Shown here piece by piece: positions 1-13,814 of a DNA stretch of 64,000 nucleotides. Position 1 is the first letter of the stretch, and the number at the start of each line of letters is the position of its first letter. Made by a program: the position numbers and the translations under genes. The notes beneath the pieces are model-generated. The model searched no databases, had not been told where the DNA came from, and saw only the letters and a list, made by a program, of their open reading frames with translations. The stretch lies in NCBI RefSeq assembly GCF_900324485.2, contig NC_046648.1:18101739-18165738 (forward strand), given 5' to 3'. The stretch is from Mastacembelus armatus. Lineage: Eukaryota; Chordata; Actinopteri; Synbranchiformes; Mastacembelidae.

Positions 1-232
1 ACTATGTATTATAATATTTGTCTCTCTAGTGTATAGCTGGAGATTCAAATTAAAAAAAAAATTTAAATGAAGACCAGTCCTCAATTTTTTTTTATTCACA
101 AGATTATTTGAATAAAATCTGTTTGATTGCTAATAAGTCAGAGTACAGAATCAATTTCAGAGGAACTGTTTCCCTTTTCTTTTACAGATTTTTGAAGGAA
201 ATATTCCAACTCCACTACCACGGCAGACCCAC

Positions 233-797
233 CATACACATTCAGCGAGATTGTCCCTTGACTCTGCTGCCCTCTGTCTGGAATGAGGGTGACGGTGTAC
301 TGTCCGCTGTCCTCCAACACCAGGTTCCGGAGCTCCAGGGCCCCTGTGGCTCGATCCAATGAGATCCTGTTGGTGTATGTGGGGTCAGTGATGTTAATGC
401 TGGTAGAAGTGATGATGTTCACCCCTCTGAAGCTCCAGCTGACAGAGAGAAATGGAGTCTCAGGAGGCCTGAGGATGGTGGTGAACTTCACGGTGCCGGC
501 CACAGCTCCGCTCAGGGGCCCTGCGGGTAAGACACCCTCACCTACACACATACCTAATTAACCCACAGAATAGGTCGAGAACAGAAGTGTAAAACCTCTG
601 AAATTGCCATAGTACATAGAATGTTTAACAAGCTTATAAACCTTGTTTATCACACAAATATAACACAAAAAACAAAATTACATATAATCCGTATAATGTG
701 ATGTAACTCATTACATCAGGTCAGGTAAATAAATGAAAGCTTCTGTAACTCTACCTGATAAAACAAGCACCAGGGAAGCAGTGGTCAAGGGCATCAT
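233..797 (-). CDS. CEACAM-like Ig-domain receptor, 5' part only (runs off the left edge)
   Basis: Two coding exons are visible. Exon 1 (755..797) starts with two Met codons and encodes a hydrophobic signal peptide (MMPLTTASLVLVLS), ending in phase 1 at a gtagag donor. Exon 2 (233..520) follows a cccgcag acceptor and encodes one V-type Ig domain of about 96 residues, with SWSF in the C strand and EDSGQYTV in the F strand. The usual Cys pair is absent, as in the N domains of mammalian CEACAMs. It ends in phase 1 at a gtgggt donor. Several N-glycosylation sites are present. Further exons lie outside the window, so the anchor type is unknown. It is head-to-head with the CEACAM-like pseudogene near 5.2 kb. 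Another V-set adhesion receptor is possible, but the neighbouring gene supports CEACAM. Confidence 0.72.
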
Positions 798-3700
798 CTT
801 GTCTTAGGTGAACAATGTCCTCTGGAAAGTTGTCTCACAGTCTCAAAAGTCAATAACATGGAGAATCACAGGTTCTCCTGCTCTTTTATCAGCCCACACC
901 CACAGCACATGGCCGACTCCAGCCCCCCACTCAGTAAGTAAAGACAGAATCAGTCTTTACAATGCCACTATGTACATACACTAAAATACCTGTGTACATA
1001 TATGATCAGATAGGGCGTTGCCCAGACTCAGGTTGATGGACTCTGTTGGACTAACCTGTTTTTGTAGAAATGCCCTGTGAACAGACAAAAAGTAGTCAGC
1101 TGTACAGATGGGACAAATGTTTGACCCAATGTCACTTTAAAACTGCCAGAAAACAATTGAATCAAGCGATGGATCAACTATAATCAACAGCTCAGATCTA
1201 ACACATCTCATCTCTACACTCAACTCTTTGACATTTTTGGAATCATATTGCTTTAATCAATAAAGTTAATCTCATCTAAAAAAATCCTAATGTCATGTAA
1301 TTACTTAACATTTAATTCAACATCAGAATTTGACTTTTGACTCAAATGAATTCTTAGGTTAATTAGAATTAACATTTACCGGTAGATTACAGAAGTTGTG
1401 GTGGAACTGATCAGTCCATTGTCCCAGATCTGTATGGAGCTGGTTGTATCAGTGGTTGCACCAGAACTCTGCACTAAAACTTACATATTCACAAAAATAC
1501 ACACATAACAGATGTCATGTATTTAGCCCTTTTGCTTTGGATCAGCTGACCACTGTTCAGAGAAGGCTTGGCCTACTACTATTGAATAATTTTGACGTGG
1601 TCATGTCTTAATATTGAGCCACAAGAGCTGAAAAACCTATAATGTCACTGATTAAATCCAAGCTGAGCTCCACTGCTTTTTTTCTGCATGTTGTTACCGA
1701 CCGATTTGGGAAAGCTTTTCCCGCTGTTTACTCTGGATTCCTCAGATTAAGATGAGCCATTCATTAGTTCTGCATAAATTAAGAAACACATATTTACTCT
1801 AAAACAAGGGCCTCTGGGATAAGGAAGTGAGCCACAGGATAAAATTTAAATAAGATTTAAATAGGCTTAAATTTATAAATCTTCAACATTACAAGCAGCC
1901 AAGAGTAACTGTCTTTAATAATAGGCCAGCTGCGTATCCAGTATTAAAGTGTATATTATGCACGTGAAGATATCTAGTAGAGGTCTGAGTCATGGTGGCG
2001 GTGTGCTGTTAGGCGTCGGTTTTTATGAGCTCTTCAGGTAAGTGGCTTGTGTTTGAGAAGCAGCAGTGAGCCGTAGCATTCCTTGACGAGGAGGATCAAA
2101 GATTGTCCAGGAGACACTGAGCCTCCCTCACACAGGTTTACAGCAAACACACATTTTCTGCAGACACACTGATTTATAAATTGGACAAAACTCAAGAAGT
2201 TCTGCGGAGTATCCATAACTATGTATGTGCTTGTTATTGTTATTTAAGTCCTAACCAGTTTGTGTGTTTGATATGTTACTGTCCAGATGCAGTTATGAGC
2301 AATCTGTCACATGTCTATAATCGTACGTGCTGAATGGACGGTGTGTGGGAGGTGAAACATCAGAGATTTGTCACTAACTGATATGATGTGCTTCATAACG
2401 GGTTTTGGAAATGGCACACTGTGACTGTGCCTGGTGGACCTCTGTTGTCACACTGCTTGCAAATCCTTAGATTTATATGGTGACACACAGAACTGAAATA
2501 TTTACCAGGCCCAGAGGTGCTGCCTTGTGTAAAACATGTCCTTATTCAGAAAGAGTCTTCATTGTTAAATATTCTACTGACTCATATTTTACAACTCTGC
2601 ATTTTACAACTGAACTGAAGTTTTATGGGATCCAAAATATGTTCCTTAAATAGGGAGTCATGTGACACAACGTTTTTAGGAGCTCTGAATGGATTCTCTG
2701 GCTCTTTAACTTGCAGTTAGTCTGCTCTAAATGGAAGGCTGTTGTTTAACAGATTGGTTGTTTAACAAGTTTACATTTACAACCAAGGCCCCTTTTTCTA
2801 TAAAATAGCTTTGTCAATATCAGTGTTCAGCTGTGTGTTACCAGTACTGTACTGCTCAATATCATTTATCTACCACAGTGCTAGCAACACTCCAGGTAGA
2901 CCACAGGAGGGCAGCATGCTGCAGCTGTTGGCATGAAAATGATTCAAAGGGTTTATTGTATAATTCAGACATTTTGCCATACAACAGATAGGTTGATTTT
3001 TAATCTTTACTGAAACAACAGTTATATAATTACAGCTGCCAAATGGCCACATTCATAGGGAGGAAAGTCTGAAAACATTCATTTCGCTTCTATAGGATGT
3101 TGCAATCAATTAAGAGTCAAATCAAGAGGCACAAACTAATGAAAAACTATCCTAAACTCTAATGCAAATAATTTTGTTTAACCACTAACATTTCTATTGT
3201 TTATAATTATTGTTTCTTATAAGTGAATGAATAAAAGTCAAGAATATTTCAGAGCTTACTGGACAATGTTGATTCTGCTACATTCTGATATAACATATAG
3301 CTGCAAGCGGCATCGGACACCTTCACTTCCACAGTGTCTGACCCAATCTGAACGACTTACATATTTAATTATGTTATTAACAAATACAGCAGCTATTCAT
3401 AGAACTGCATATTCAGCCACATGTAGCATTAAAGTTTAAGAGACACAAATGTTATGTAAATGAACAAAAGTAAAGTGATTTAGTATAATGAGACTTTGAC
3501 TTATCACATGAATGTTCAAATGTTACTGATTTACTTGCATGCTGAATAGAGGTTTTTGTGAAGTTTGTCTCTATTCATAAAATAGAATTTTCAACCTTGA
3601 CTCATACACACCGATGTGTTTGTAAAGTACCTGTGGTTAGTGACAGCCAATCTCTCTCTTACCCTTTTCACACTAAACAAATAACACAGAGAGCAAACAG

Positions 3701-5158
3701 ACGAGGGAGACTGAACAAATAACACAGAGAGAAAACAGATGAGGGAGACAGAGGCCTAGGTGTGTTGTTTCTTCATGTGGCACATGTGGACTAGTGAAGT
3801 GAAACTAGAACACAACTGAAAAATACATGCAACAGAATTTTAAATATGACATATATTCAAAACGATTGTGACACATGGTTTACCAACACCATGGATGTCT
3901 ACCTACACATGCATTTTTGCTGTACCTATGCTGGGCATATAAGGCCCCATCACACTAAAATTTTTACTTAAGGAATTTTAATTCAGAGAGTTTTTACTGT
4001 AGTTTACTATACTATACCTGTACCTAAATACAAGCTTTGAGTGTCACAGTGTCACAGTAAAAATGCAACAGCCTATTTTTCTACAAATGTAAATATTACC
4101 AACAATAGCATTGTACACCTCTCTCTTAAAGAATTTCATTTAATAGCTAAAATCAGATTTTTCTTCCATGGTATTTAGCTTTTAATGCTGCTACTTAACT
4201 CACATGCTTTACAAATAACCCAAGGTACTGTGGTGAGGCACATCACACTGGTGTGCTCGGATTCCGAACTTTGCATCACCACCATTCAAATATTACCACA
4301 GGTGTTTCCTGAGTGGTGTAATGGGCTAAATAATGCTTTGCCTACTAAAATTAGAATCAACTCCTAATGAAACCGATAAAAAAAATGAATTAAATGAATT
4401 GTGTAAATACAAATAAATGTTTTGGACTCATCTGTATATCATATCTTGTTCTACCTAGCTCAAAAAATAAGTGTAAGTAAGTAAGTATTGTGTCTCTGCT
4501 ACTTGCAAGATTCAGATATACTGTGTACACAGAACAAAACAAATTGAAGGTCTCAGTCAATATGTACAACACAAAGCTGCTGCACGGGTCAGGTGTGGTC
4601 TGATTGAAGGTAATGATACTGAAAACATTTGGCAACTCTTTGACTCATATACGTAGATAAAAATACTGAGTTGAAAGTGTCAACCTGTGAGATATGTACA
4701 CCGAAACTGTCTGGAGTGGCGGCAGAAAGCAAAGAAAAATTCCCAACATCTAACCCCTGCAAAATAGGAATAAAAGAGTTGGATGAGATGCTGATGGGGA
4801 GAAAACAACATAAATCTTCCACTAAATGTTTAAGAAAATTAAATCAAATAAAGGATAAATGATACCAAACAAACCCGCCGTCAACCCACCACTACTGCAC
4901 ATACCTTCTGTCATAATTTGTCATCTTTCCTAAAGAATATTTACAGACCTTCACCCACATGGGTAAACAGAAAATGTAATTCACCTTTTGTAAGTTTGAT
5001 TAGCGTGAACACCAAATAACCAGAAACACCTGCAGATAAGAACAGGGGTCACTACTATACATATTTTTAGGTAGGGGGTTGGACATACAATGGATATATA
5101 TAACAGAGCAGAAATAGTGAGGACATCCTCAGATTACTGATAAAAAATTGAAAAGAAA
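798..5158. other. Intergenic stretch, no gene recognised
   Basis: AT-rich sequence between two divergent CEACAM-like genes. Open frames are short and carry no recognisable domain or splice-supported model. A TATA-like motif (minus strand, near 879-887) sits upstream of the left gene. Confidence 0.5.
3676..3751. repeat. 38-bp tandem duplication, two copies
   Basis: A 38-bp unit starting aacaaataacacagagag occurs twice in direct succession (offset 38) with a few differences. It looks like simple local duplication with no sign of function. Confidence 0.7.
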
Positions 5159-7718
5159 TTTGAAGGAACTTTGGTTATTATAGTGCTGGTTTTAATCCAA
5201 GGTAAGCTCTGTTACAGCTGTTGAATTTGTGATGACAACTCAAATGGACTAGTTAAAATAGAAATGTAATGGAGTCTTTCATGTCATTTATCACAGCAAA
5301 TAACAAACACTGTTGTTTTCCTCAGTTGTTCTGGCCTTCAGTGACGTGGAGATCCTGCCATCCAGCAACCCTGCTGCAGCCAGGGGCACGCTAACGCTGT
5401 CCCTGTCTCCTTCGACGACTCTCAGGAGTGGAAGCTAGGCAGTGGGTGGGTCCCTCATCATCACCTGGTTGGGGGACCAGCAGGCAGTCTTCCCCAGTTT
5501 CAGTGGCAGAGTGTCATTCAACGACCTGACTGGAGCGCTCACTCTGAGTTCCATCACTGTGGCCGACTCAGGAGTCTACGTAGTGCAGAGCAGTGACCCC
5601 AAGCTTTGGGCCAACACCTCCATCACTGTTCTGGATGAGACTAAGCACATGATATATACCAATATTCACAGATGGGAGGAACTGATTTCAGTAGTTTATA
5701 CATTAGAAACTCCATAACTGCTCCAAAACACTGCATCAGAGGTCGTCCTATAGTAACTGGCCTAAATGTCACTCAAGGTGAGAGTTTCATTTAACAACAA
5801 AAACTGACTTAGCATTTAGTTTGTGAAGTGTTTCCAACATAAACTGATGAGTCATGTCTGTGCCTTATTCAGATTCCACAATTGTTAGAAGTTAGTTATA
5901 GGTTTTGCTGTAGGTTTTCCACCAGACCATAATAGAAGCATAAAAAGAAACTGTGGCGAGTTGAATGTGAGTTAATTTCTTTGCACTGAACAGGTGCACT
6001 GAGAATCACATGGAAGAGGGAGAGAAAGATGAGCTAATGAATTGTTGATACTGTCCTCTTAACTGAAACGGGTTTCTGGTGTAATGACAAACAAAAACCC
6101 AAAACAATATTGAGAAAGGACTTACGGGAATTCGTGTCTCTTCCTCGTGATTTTTAGACCAACAAACGACAAACTACTGCTTACTGTAACTGCCTGCTTG
6201 ATTTGGTTTTCCTGTCCTTTTGTTCACGTGACGGTGCCCTCTGGTTTGTTTCTGTCTGTCTGTCAACACTCACCTCCATATTGTCCTTTTGTCTTACAGA
6301 CTCCTTGTTTTTTCTGTTTCACATAGGCGATGGTTTTGCTTCCGACGTATCTCTGTGAGCCCACAATAAAAACAAAAAAGTACAGTTTAAGAAGCAAACT
6401 CAGTATGTTATAAAATTGTACAACTTTGAATATCAGGCAGCACAGTAATCAGCACTGTCGCCTCACAGCAAGAAGGTTCATGATTTGAATCCTGTTCTAA
6501 CCTGGGGCCTTTCTGTGTAGAGTTTGTATGTCCTCACCTTGTCTGTGTGGGTTTTCTCCAGGTACTTCCACAGTCCAAACACATGCAGTTTGGGGATAGG
6601 CTACTTGGTCACTCTAAATTACCCATAGGAGTGAGTGTAAGTGTTTCAGCCCTGTGACAGGCTGGTGATCTGTCCAGGGTACATACTAAGTGTACACATT
6701 TCTGACAATGTCACCAAGCATGTAACATTAAAAACCTTGTAACAAAAGATATTATAACCTGTTGTAATTTTAACTAAAATGTGGTCACTTAATGTAGGCC
6801 TATGAAATATTAACTCACTGTTTTCATTAAAGGTGCTGTTCCTCCATCTCTTAGTGGCACATCTTGATCTTTGATTCATCCACTTGTTTCCCACTTGTAC
6901 CCATCTCCAATGTGACATTAAAGGCGAATCAAACTGACCTAATAGAGTTCAAGAGTTCAGCTGTCGTTACCTGCTCTGCTTCGTCTGGATCGTCCCTTTC
7001 ATTCCTCTGGCTCAACGGCAGCTCTGAGGTTACAGCCAGCGACAGAGTTCAGCTCACTGACGGAAACTCCACTCTCACTATAGTCAATGTGACCCGCTAT
7101 GACCAAGGACCATTTATGTGTTATGTGTTCAATGCTGTCCATTGAACTTTACCATCAGCTGTGAGTAGGACAATGTCAGTGTAATCGATGTTTGCTGTAA
7201 TTTTATGAAGCCTAATTGTCCAGTTCCATTACATAGCTCTAATTTGCCCTGGTTCTCGTTCTCTCTGTGTGTTCTAGATGGCCCAGATAACATGGCTCTC
7301 ACGGTGAATGAACAGATCACGACTTCCTTTTTAGTTGGATCCAATTTGACCTTGCTCTGTTCAGCCAAGTCCAATCCTCCAGCTCAGCTTCAGTGGGCTT
7401 TCAGAGGAGAGCTTATGAACACTACAGGTCCGCTGTTAGAGCTGTACAGCATCAGTGAGGCTCAGAGTGGTCCATACACCTGCCTGGCCTTCAATATTCT
7501 CACCGACATGACCAGCAAAATCACCACACAGGTCACAATAGCAAGTGAGTGTGTTAGTAAAGTGATGTCATCATCCATATTTATCCATCTGATCCCATCT
7601 TATCCCTTTCTTTGTTTTATCCCTACAGGTTCTCAGTTCTCAGCATCTGAACAACAAGTAGCTATTGTGTGTTTCCTTCCTCTGCTATTGTTGACTGGAT
7701 TACTCTTACCACTACCAG
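5159..7718 (+). pseudogene. CEACAM-like Ig gene, decayed
   Basis: Remains of a CEACAM-type gene aligned by eye with the intact gene at 9.5-15.6 kb. There is a signal-peptide exon (5159..5201), a V exon (5326..5634), an A-type C2 exon (6898..7160), a B-type C2 exon (7278..7544, still open, with CSAKSNPPAQLQW and SGPYTCLAF) and a hydrophobic transmembrane exon (7629..7718, possible GC donor). Decay is clear. No Met lies in frame in exon 1, a TAG interrupts the V exon at 5436, the V-exon donor reads gatgag instead of gt, the A-exon acceptor AG is lost (cacttg), and a TGA lies near the A-exon end. The last two exons could still serve a truncated transcript. Unlike the downstream gene, the tail looks like a membrane span followed by more exons. 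Confidence 0.72.
6434..6690 (+). repeat. SINE-like teleost interspersed repeat, old copy
   Basis: Contains the phrases gcactgtcgcctcacagcaa, ggggcctttctgtgtag and cacagtccaaacacatgcag, and ends near ctgtccagggta. I recognise this as a very common fish repeat with a tRNA-like head. Several mismatches suggest an old copy. It lies in an intron position of the CEACAM-like pseudogene. Confidence 0.6.
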
Positions 7719-9516
7719 GCAAGTTACACAGTAACTACTTTATCATACGTTTTGTCAGCTATGCTACTCAGAAAATATTTAGATTTATGAATTGCCATAC
7801 ATTGCTTAATTTGTCCCTTAGAAAAGAAAAGGGTGAATTATTCCATGGAAATATTGACATTTCCACAATAATTCAGCTACAGTTACATGATATGGGGTCA
7901 AATCTGCTTCCTGTTGAAAACCAACAGACAGAAATGATGAAATGATTGTATATTTTCATCACTGACTAATGTGATAATTATTTTTGTTAGTAACTGAGTT
8001 ATCATTTAGTGTACAGAATGTCAGATTCCTAAGTTAAGTTTGTAAAGAATCACACAGCTTGTTTTGTAAACAAAAACTTGAACTGCTGATTAAACCAAAT
8101 GTTTTTTCATTCCTTAACCTTTTTTAAGGTGCCCTTGAATAAGGCCTTTAATGCCAACTGCTCCAGTGAAGCAGATCCATGGCCAACAGGTCAGACTGTG
8201 TTTGTATTGGGCAGATAACATGAATCAATTTAACATGATTATTTGATTAACCCAATCCAGTTATTAAGCCTATCCTAGCCTGTCTTGATAGACAATGTTT
8301 CTGCACAATTAATTTGTTTTGCCATACAGAAATCTAGATCAAATTACTAATAGCCTGAATGACTGCTTCTCTGTCACAGATGTTGGTGGCTCATTCAGCC
8401 TGTGGATGATGATGAAAATACAATGGAGGCAGGGAAACTTTCTAAAATTTAACAATGTTTAAACTTGAATCATATTGTGATTTTTATTTTGTTAGCATTA
8501 CTGACAATAAATGGCTTTACCTTTAACCTTTTAATTGTAATGCGAACCAAGCCATGCCCTAAGAGAACTTAAAATGCGTAGAAAATGCTTTGCACAAGCA
8601 CAACCTCATACCTCAAACACAGAATAGGCTGTAGGTAAATTAACTGTACTATCCTGCCAATTCACCTTTAATCCTCAATTAAAATGCCACTGTACAGACT
8701 CCCTGCATGTGGGTCAACTTTAAGGTAAAGAACTTATATCCTAGTTCAATGCTGCTGTTATTTTAGTCATTGTTTAGTCAAATAAAGAAAACATACATTT
8801 CAGGTGGGAGTGGGTGTTTCCTATGCAGCCTTAAACAATAAAGATTTTTCTTTAGGTTTAGTTAGCATATTGCAAAGTGTTTATGTTGTTTTTATGGACA
8901 GTTTACCTAAATAGGAAAATCATTCTGTGGGCTTATGGTTACAGTAAACAGAGAGAGGAAGAGAAATATTAAGGTTAACAAAGAGACAGATGGTCTCACG
9001 TGTGCTTTTAAATCCTGTCAGTATTGTTATTATGGGTGTAGCTTATTACCAGATAGCTCTAAGTGCTTTGTTAGACCACAGTATATGTTTGTGAGATAGC
9101 ACCTATCTTTTATCAAGTGTGCATGATTCCACTAAATGGGTTTTCGCTCGTGTTACATTTTCATGTCACGCAGCACACCTACAAAATATCCCCATGTCCT
9201 CCTCTGGTCTTTAAATGTTACAGAATGAAAAAGGTTTACAGTAAATGGACACTCCTTGATGTGTACTAGCAAAACCTCAAAGTGGACCAGGGCAAAACAA
9301 GGTGTGGCCATTACAAGGTGTGTGAGGTGGCATGGTGATGGTAGACTAGGGGTAAGCATTTCCATCGAGACAACAGAAGGCCGGAGTGATGTAGAGTAAA
9401 TATTTGCTGATCACAAGGCAGCGGTGACCACACAATATTCCCAGATTTCATATTGTTGCAGCCAGAGTCAAGACCATTTAGTTGAGGAGGACTTTTTCAA
9501 CCATAAGAAGATCAAA
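7719..9516. other. Intergenic stretch, no gene recognised
   Basis: AT-rich region between the pseudogene and the intact CEACAM-like gene. No supported exon is visible. Possible remaining 3' exons or UTR of the pseudogene could lie at its left end. Confidence 0.45.
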
Positions 9517-12500
9517 ATGGAGACTTCAGTTGTATTTGTTCTAATACTGGCCACAATAACATTCAACACAGGTATGTTTGAATTATTTATCCATTTTTTA
9601 TTATATTGACTTCTAACAGTTTACAGATTTTGAAAATCTAAATTGTAAAGATGACAAGTTTTCAAAATGTGCTACTTTAATATAGTGTAATACTAAAACC
9701 TATATTTATGTGTGTGTTGATAATTACGCTCCGGGGTGAGTTAACATATTGTCTGTTACTGTCTGTTTCCAGATCAGGTGTGCAGTCAGACAAGCAACGT
9801 GCCAGGAGCGATCTATGCCTCTCAGAACCCCATACCTGTGGGCAGCAATGTCACAATTTATAGCACTGCCAGTGTCACTACAGGTGTATGGCTTTTTGAG
9901 AGCACAGTCATTGTGATATCATACCCAGGAACCTCCATCATAGCTAACACTTGGAGCAACAGGATTACATTCAATCCAACCAATTCATCACTGTGTATAA
10001 GGTCACTAGGTTTGAACGACTCTGGAGTGTACACATTAGATGCAGTGAATCTCTTTAATTCTAAGATAACACTGTCAGTCCAAGGTAAGGACCATTTTTT
10101 TGATTTTCATTTTATTTCACTCATTTCTTAACATGCTTCCCCACATTGTATAAATACATGGGAGAGAATCCATAGGTCAGCCTATACACACACATGCGTG
10201 TACATGAACGTTTATTTCCACCCCTTTGTACCTGTGGGTTAATCATATATTGTAATCCTGTATTGTATTGAAATCCAGTGGTGGTACATTTACTCAAGTA
10301 CAGTACTTAGCTACATATTTGAAGTATCTTGTATTTTACTTGAGTATTTCCATTTTCTGCTACTTCACACTTTCATTTATTACATTTCAGAGCAAAATAC
10401 TGTATTTTTACTCCACTACTTTTATTTTAGAACTGTAGCTTTAACAGTATAATACAGTATAATCTTACAACTGTATTTATCCTCAGAAGGTAACTCACCC
10501 AGTGACCCAGCAGTATGTAAAGTAGCTGAAATTAATTATACACACCTGTATATTAGTTACACATTAGTTCTTCCTTCACCAGCTGCAACATTAAAGTGAG
10601 GAACACAAAAAGGCATCAATAAATATGATCCAGTAATTCTAAATATACTGATCTGAGATCTGCCATTGAGTAAACCTACTTTTGGTACTTCAGGTGTTTT
10701 TGGCTGCTAATAAAACTTTTTCATATTACTTATGAAAAAGTTTTACCTGTAACAGAATATTATATTCTACTAGTTATACTTTTGCTAAAATAAAAGATAT
10801 CAGTACCTACTTCTTTCACCACATTCAAGGAACATAGTATCTGTATATTCCTTTGTCTTCTTCTGTGTTTGCAAAGTGCTGATTCTCATGTCAAAAGAAG
10901 AGGAGATACTGGGAGGCTGTAGCTACTATGGCCACCTTGCATTTGCCGGCAGATTCATTCACGGTTGCGTCGGTCTCAATTTCGTCTTGGTCTTAGTTTC
11001 AGTCGTCACATAAGATAAATGGGATATTTGACTAAAAATCATTTTTAAAAAAACATGTTTTTCCGTTCATTTTTACACATCGCTAAAAGTTAGTAAATAT
11101 AATTCAACTATTTAAATGTAATGGGACTGGTGGAAGAGTTATTACAGTTAAAATACGTTGTCTTGGTCACCTGACCTCCCCTTTGTCAGGGAAGATCAGG
11201 TGAGAGTTAACAGGTGCGGACACCGAGGCTGCGCAAATCTTCGGTGCTGCAGGGATTTGATGTAAATGTTCATGTAAACCCTGTTTAAGAAGATCAGACT
11301 GATATTTTAGCAGGTTTGTTAACCACATTCACTTCAGCTCGTCAAAGAGTGACTCTTTGTCACTGACGCTGCGTCTCATCGACGCACAGGTTCTTTTGGC
11401 GTCTGCGCCTCTTATGGGCACCAAAGGTCATTTTTAACGTAAAGGATATTTTACAAAAGGTCAGATCAAAAAATCAATATTACCATCAACAGACGCTGTT
11501 AATGCTAGGAACGCGTTTATTGGCTTGGATCCGACTTAAGTTGAAGTTATGGAGTTTCTGATTCCAGGTCTTCCTGCTGCCCAGAGATAACATGTTTTTG
11601 CTTGTCTAGTGCATGCCCACATTGACACAAAACCTGACAAATGGCTTACTTACTTTTTCTGCAGTGCCTATCTCAAATGTGACCCTGTGGGCAAAAGCAA
11701 CCAACCTGGTGGAGTTCAATGACACAGCAGTGTTCATTTGCTCTGTGGGCAGTGGCACATCCCTGTCTTATGTTTGGCTCAATGGCAGCTCTGTGGTTAC
11801 TGAGGGTGGGCGAGTACAGCTCAGTAATGGAAACACTAATCTCACCATTTTCAACGTGACCCGCTATGATGTGGGGCCATTCGCGTGCAACGTGTCCAAC
11901 GGCGTCAGCCATGGAGCCAGCCCCTCTGTGAATCTGAACATCAGCTGTGAGTTTTACCTAAACGAAGATAATATATAGTCCTCCATAGTTGAATAAGCAC
12001 TCCACACTTTACAGTGATTCCTAAAACTGTTTTCCTCCTCAGATGGGCCAAGTGACCCAGCGATGATGATCACGCCCATGGCATCAAAGTGCATCTACAG
12101 AACAGGATCTAGCATCACACTGTCATGCTCAGCGGAGTCCAGTCCTCCAGCCATGATCACCTGGAAGGTTAATGATGTGTACCTGTCACATTTTGGCCCA
12201 CAGCTTCAACTACAGAATGCCACAGTAAACAACTCAGGAGATTACGTATGCCTGTTCTACAACAACGTTACGCTCAGGCTCAACATTGCAAGTGCAGCGA
12301 TCTTGATTATGGGTAAGGTTGGATTTGTAATATTTTAGAGGATAATTTGTTTGTTTATTTGAGTTTATTTCTCTAAACAAAAATGCTTAGATTGTAAGAC
12401 ATAGTTCAGCATTTTGTGCAAGATTTGTACTTTGTGTATCGGGCTATTTCTTTGTCATGCATTACGGCTTTCTCACACATTTGTCACCGTGATGTCAGGA

Positions 12501-13781
12501 AATCATCAGGCAGCTGTTGATTTTGTATTTAAGAAACAAACAAGATTAAATGTTAAACCATTCCTTCAAATTGTTCAGTGGCATGTGCTTTATCCACTCA
12601 GCCCACATAAATCACTGAACTTCCTTCTCCTTCTACAGAGCCAATATCCAGTGTTGTAGTGAGTCCGGCCAATGGACCAGCAATACTTAATAACCCATTC
12701 ACTCTGCAGTGTGAAGTGACTGGTCCTTTAGGGAGTATACAGTGGTGGAGGAATGATCAGCTTATTACCTCTGGCAATGCAACTTTCTTTCACAATGACA
12801 ACAAAACACTGGTCCTCAACCCAGTGTACCGTTCAGATAATGGAGTGTATCAGTGTCAGGCTTTAAATGCTGTGAGCAACTTAACCAGCAGCCCTTACAC
12901 CGTCTACGTAAACTGTGAGTATTTTATTTATCGCAAAATACGCACGGAAATGACATAAACATCAGATTGTTGGTGTCAGTAAATCCAGTGTGAAATACTC
13001 TTTTCATGTACATTTCATCATCTGAAGTCGTGTTTTTTTTAGTGAAGGTGATTTTAAAGTGGTATCCATGTGTTTAGATGGACCAGAGGATCCAGTTATC
13101 ACGGGACCAAATGTGGCAAAGACAGGAGACAACATCACACTCACCTGCTCTGCATTATCATACCCTCCCAGCTGCTATGAATGGTACTTCAATTCTTCTG
13201 TAGTGGCCAACACATCTACGTATGTCACACTTCCTCTCACCAAGGACATGAGTGGGAAGTACACCTGCATGGCCTACAACAACATCACAGGCCAAAATAG
13301 CACTGCATACCTAATGCTTGATGTTATTGGTGAGTTATTTTTATATCTCTGTAAATACATTTTTTCCATTCGTGCAAAAGCTGGTAAAGGTGGCTCAGAT
13401 GAGAAATGCATAACTTGTGGATTTTTGCTTTGTCATCAGATCCAATAACAAACGTCCAAATAACAGCACAGACAAATCCTGCCATAGTTGGTCATTCATA
13501 TAAGCTTACATGCAACGTGACGGGTCCTGCTACGAGTGTTTCCTGGATGATGAATGATGTGCCACTTGATGAAAACAACACAGACATCATCTTTAACTCA
13601 CTAGAAATCAGCGACACAGGAGTCTATCAATGTTTAGCTATGAATGCTGTTGGAAACATGACCAGCCCTCCTTACAACCTCCTTGTGAACTGTGAGTATA
13701 ACATTCAAAGGATTCATGCAACTGACACAAAGGCATACTAGTTGCATTTGTTGAAATATAATACTTTAAGTGCCTTCTATC

Positions 13782-13814
<33 letters not shown>

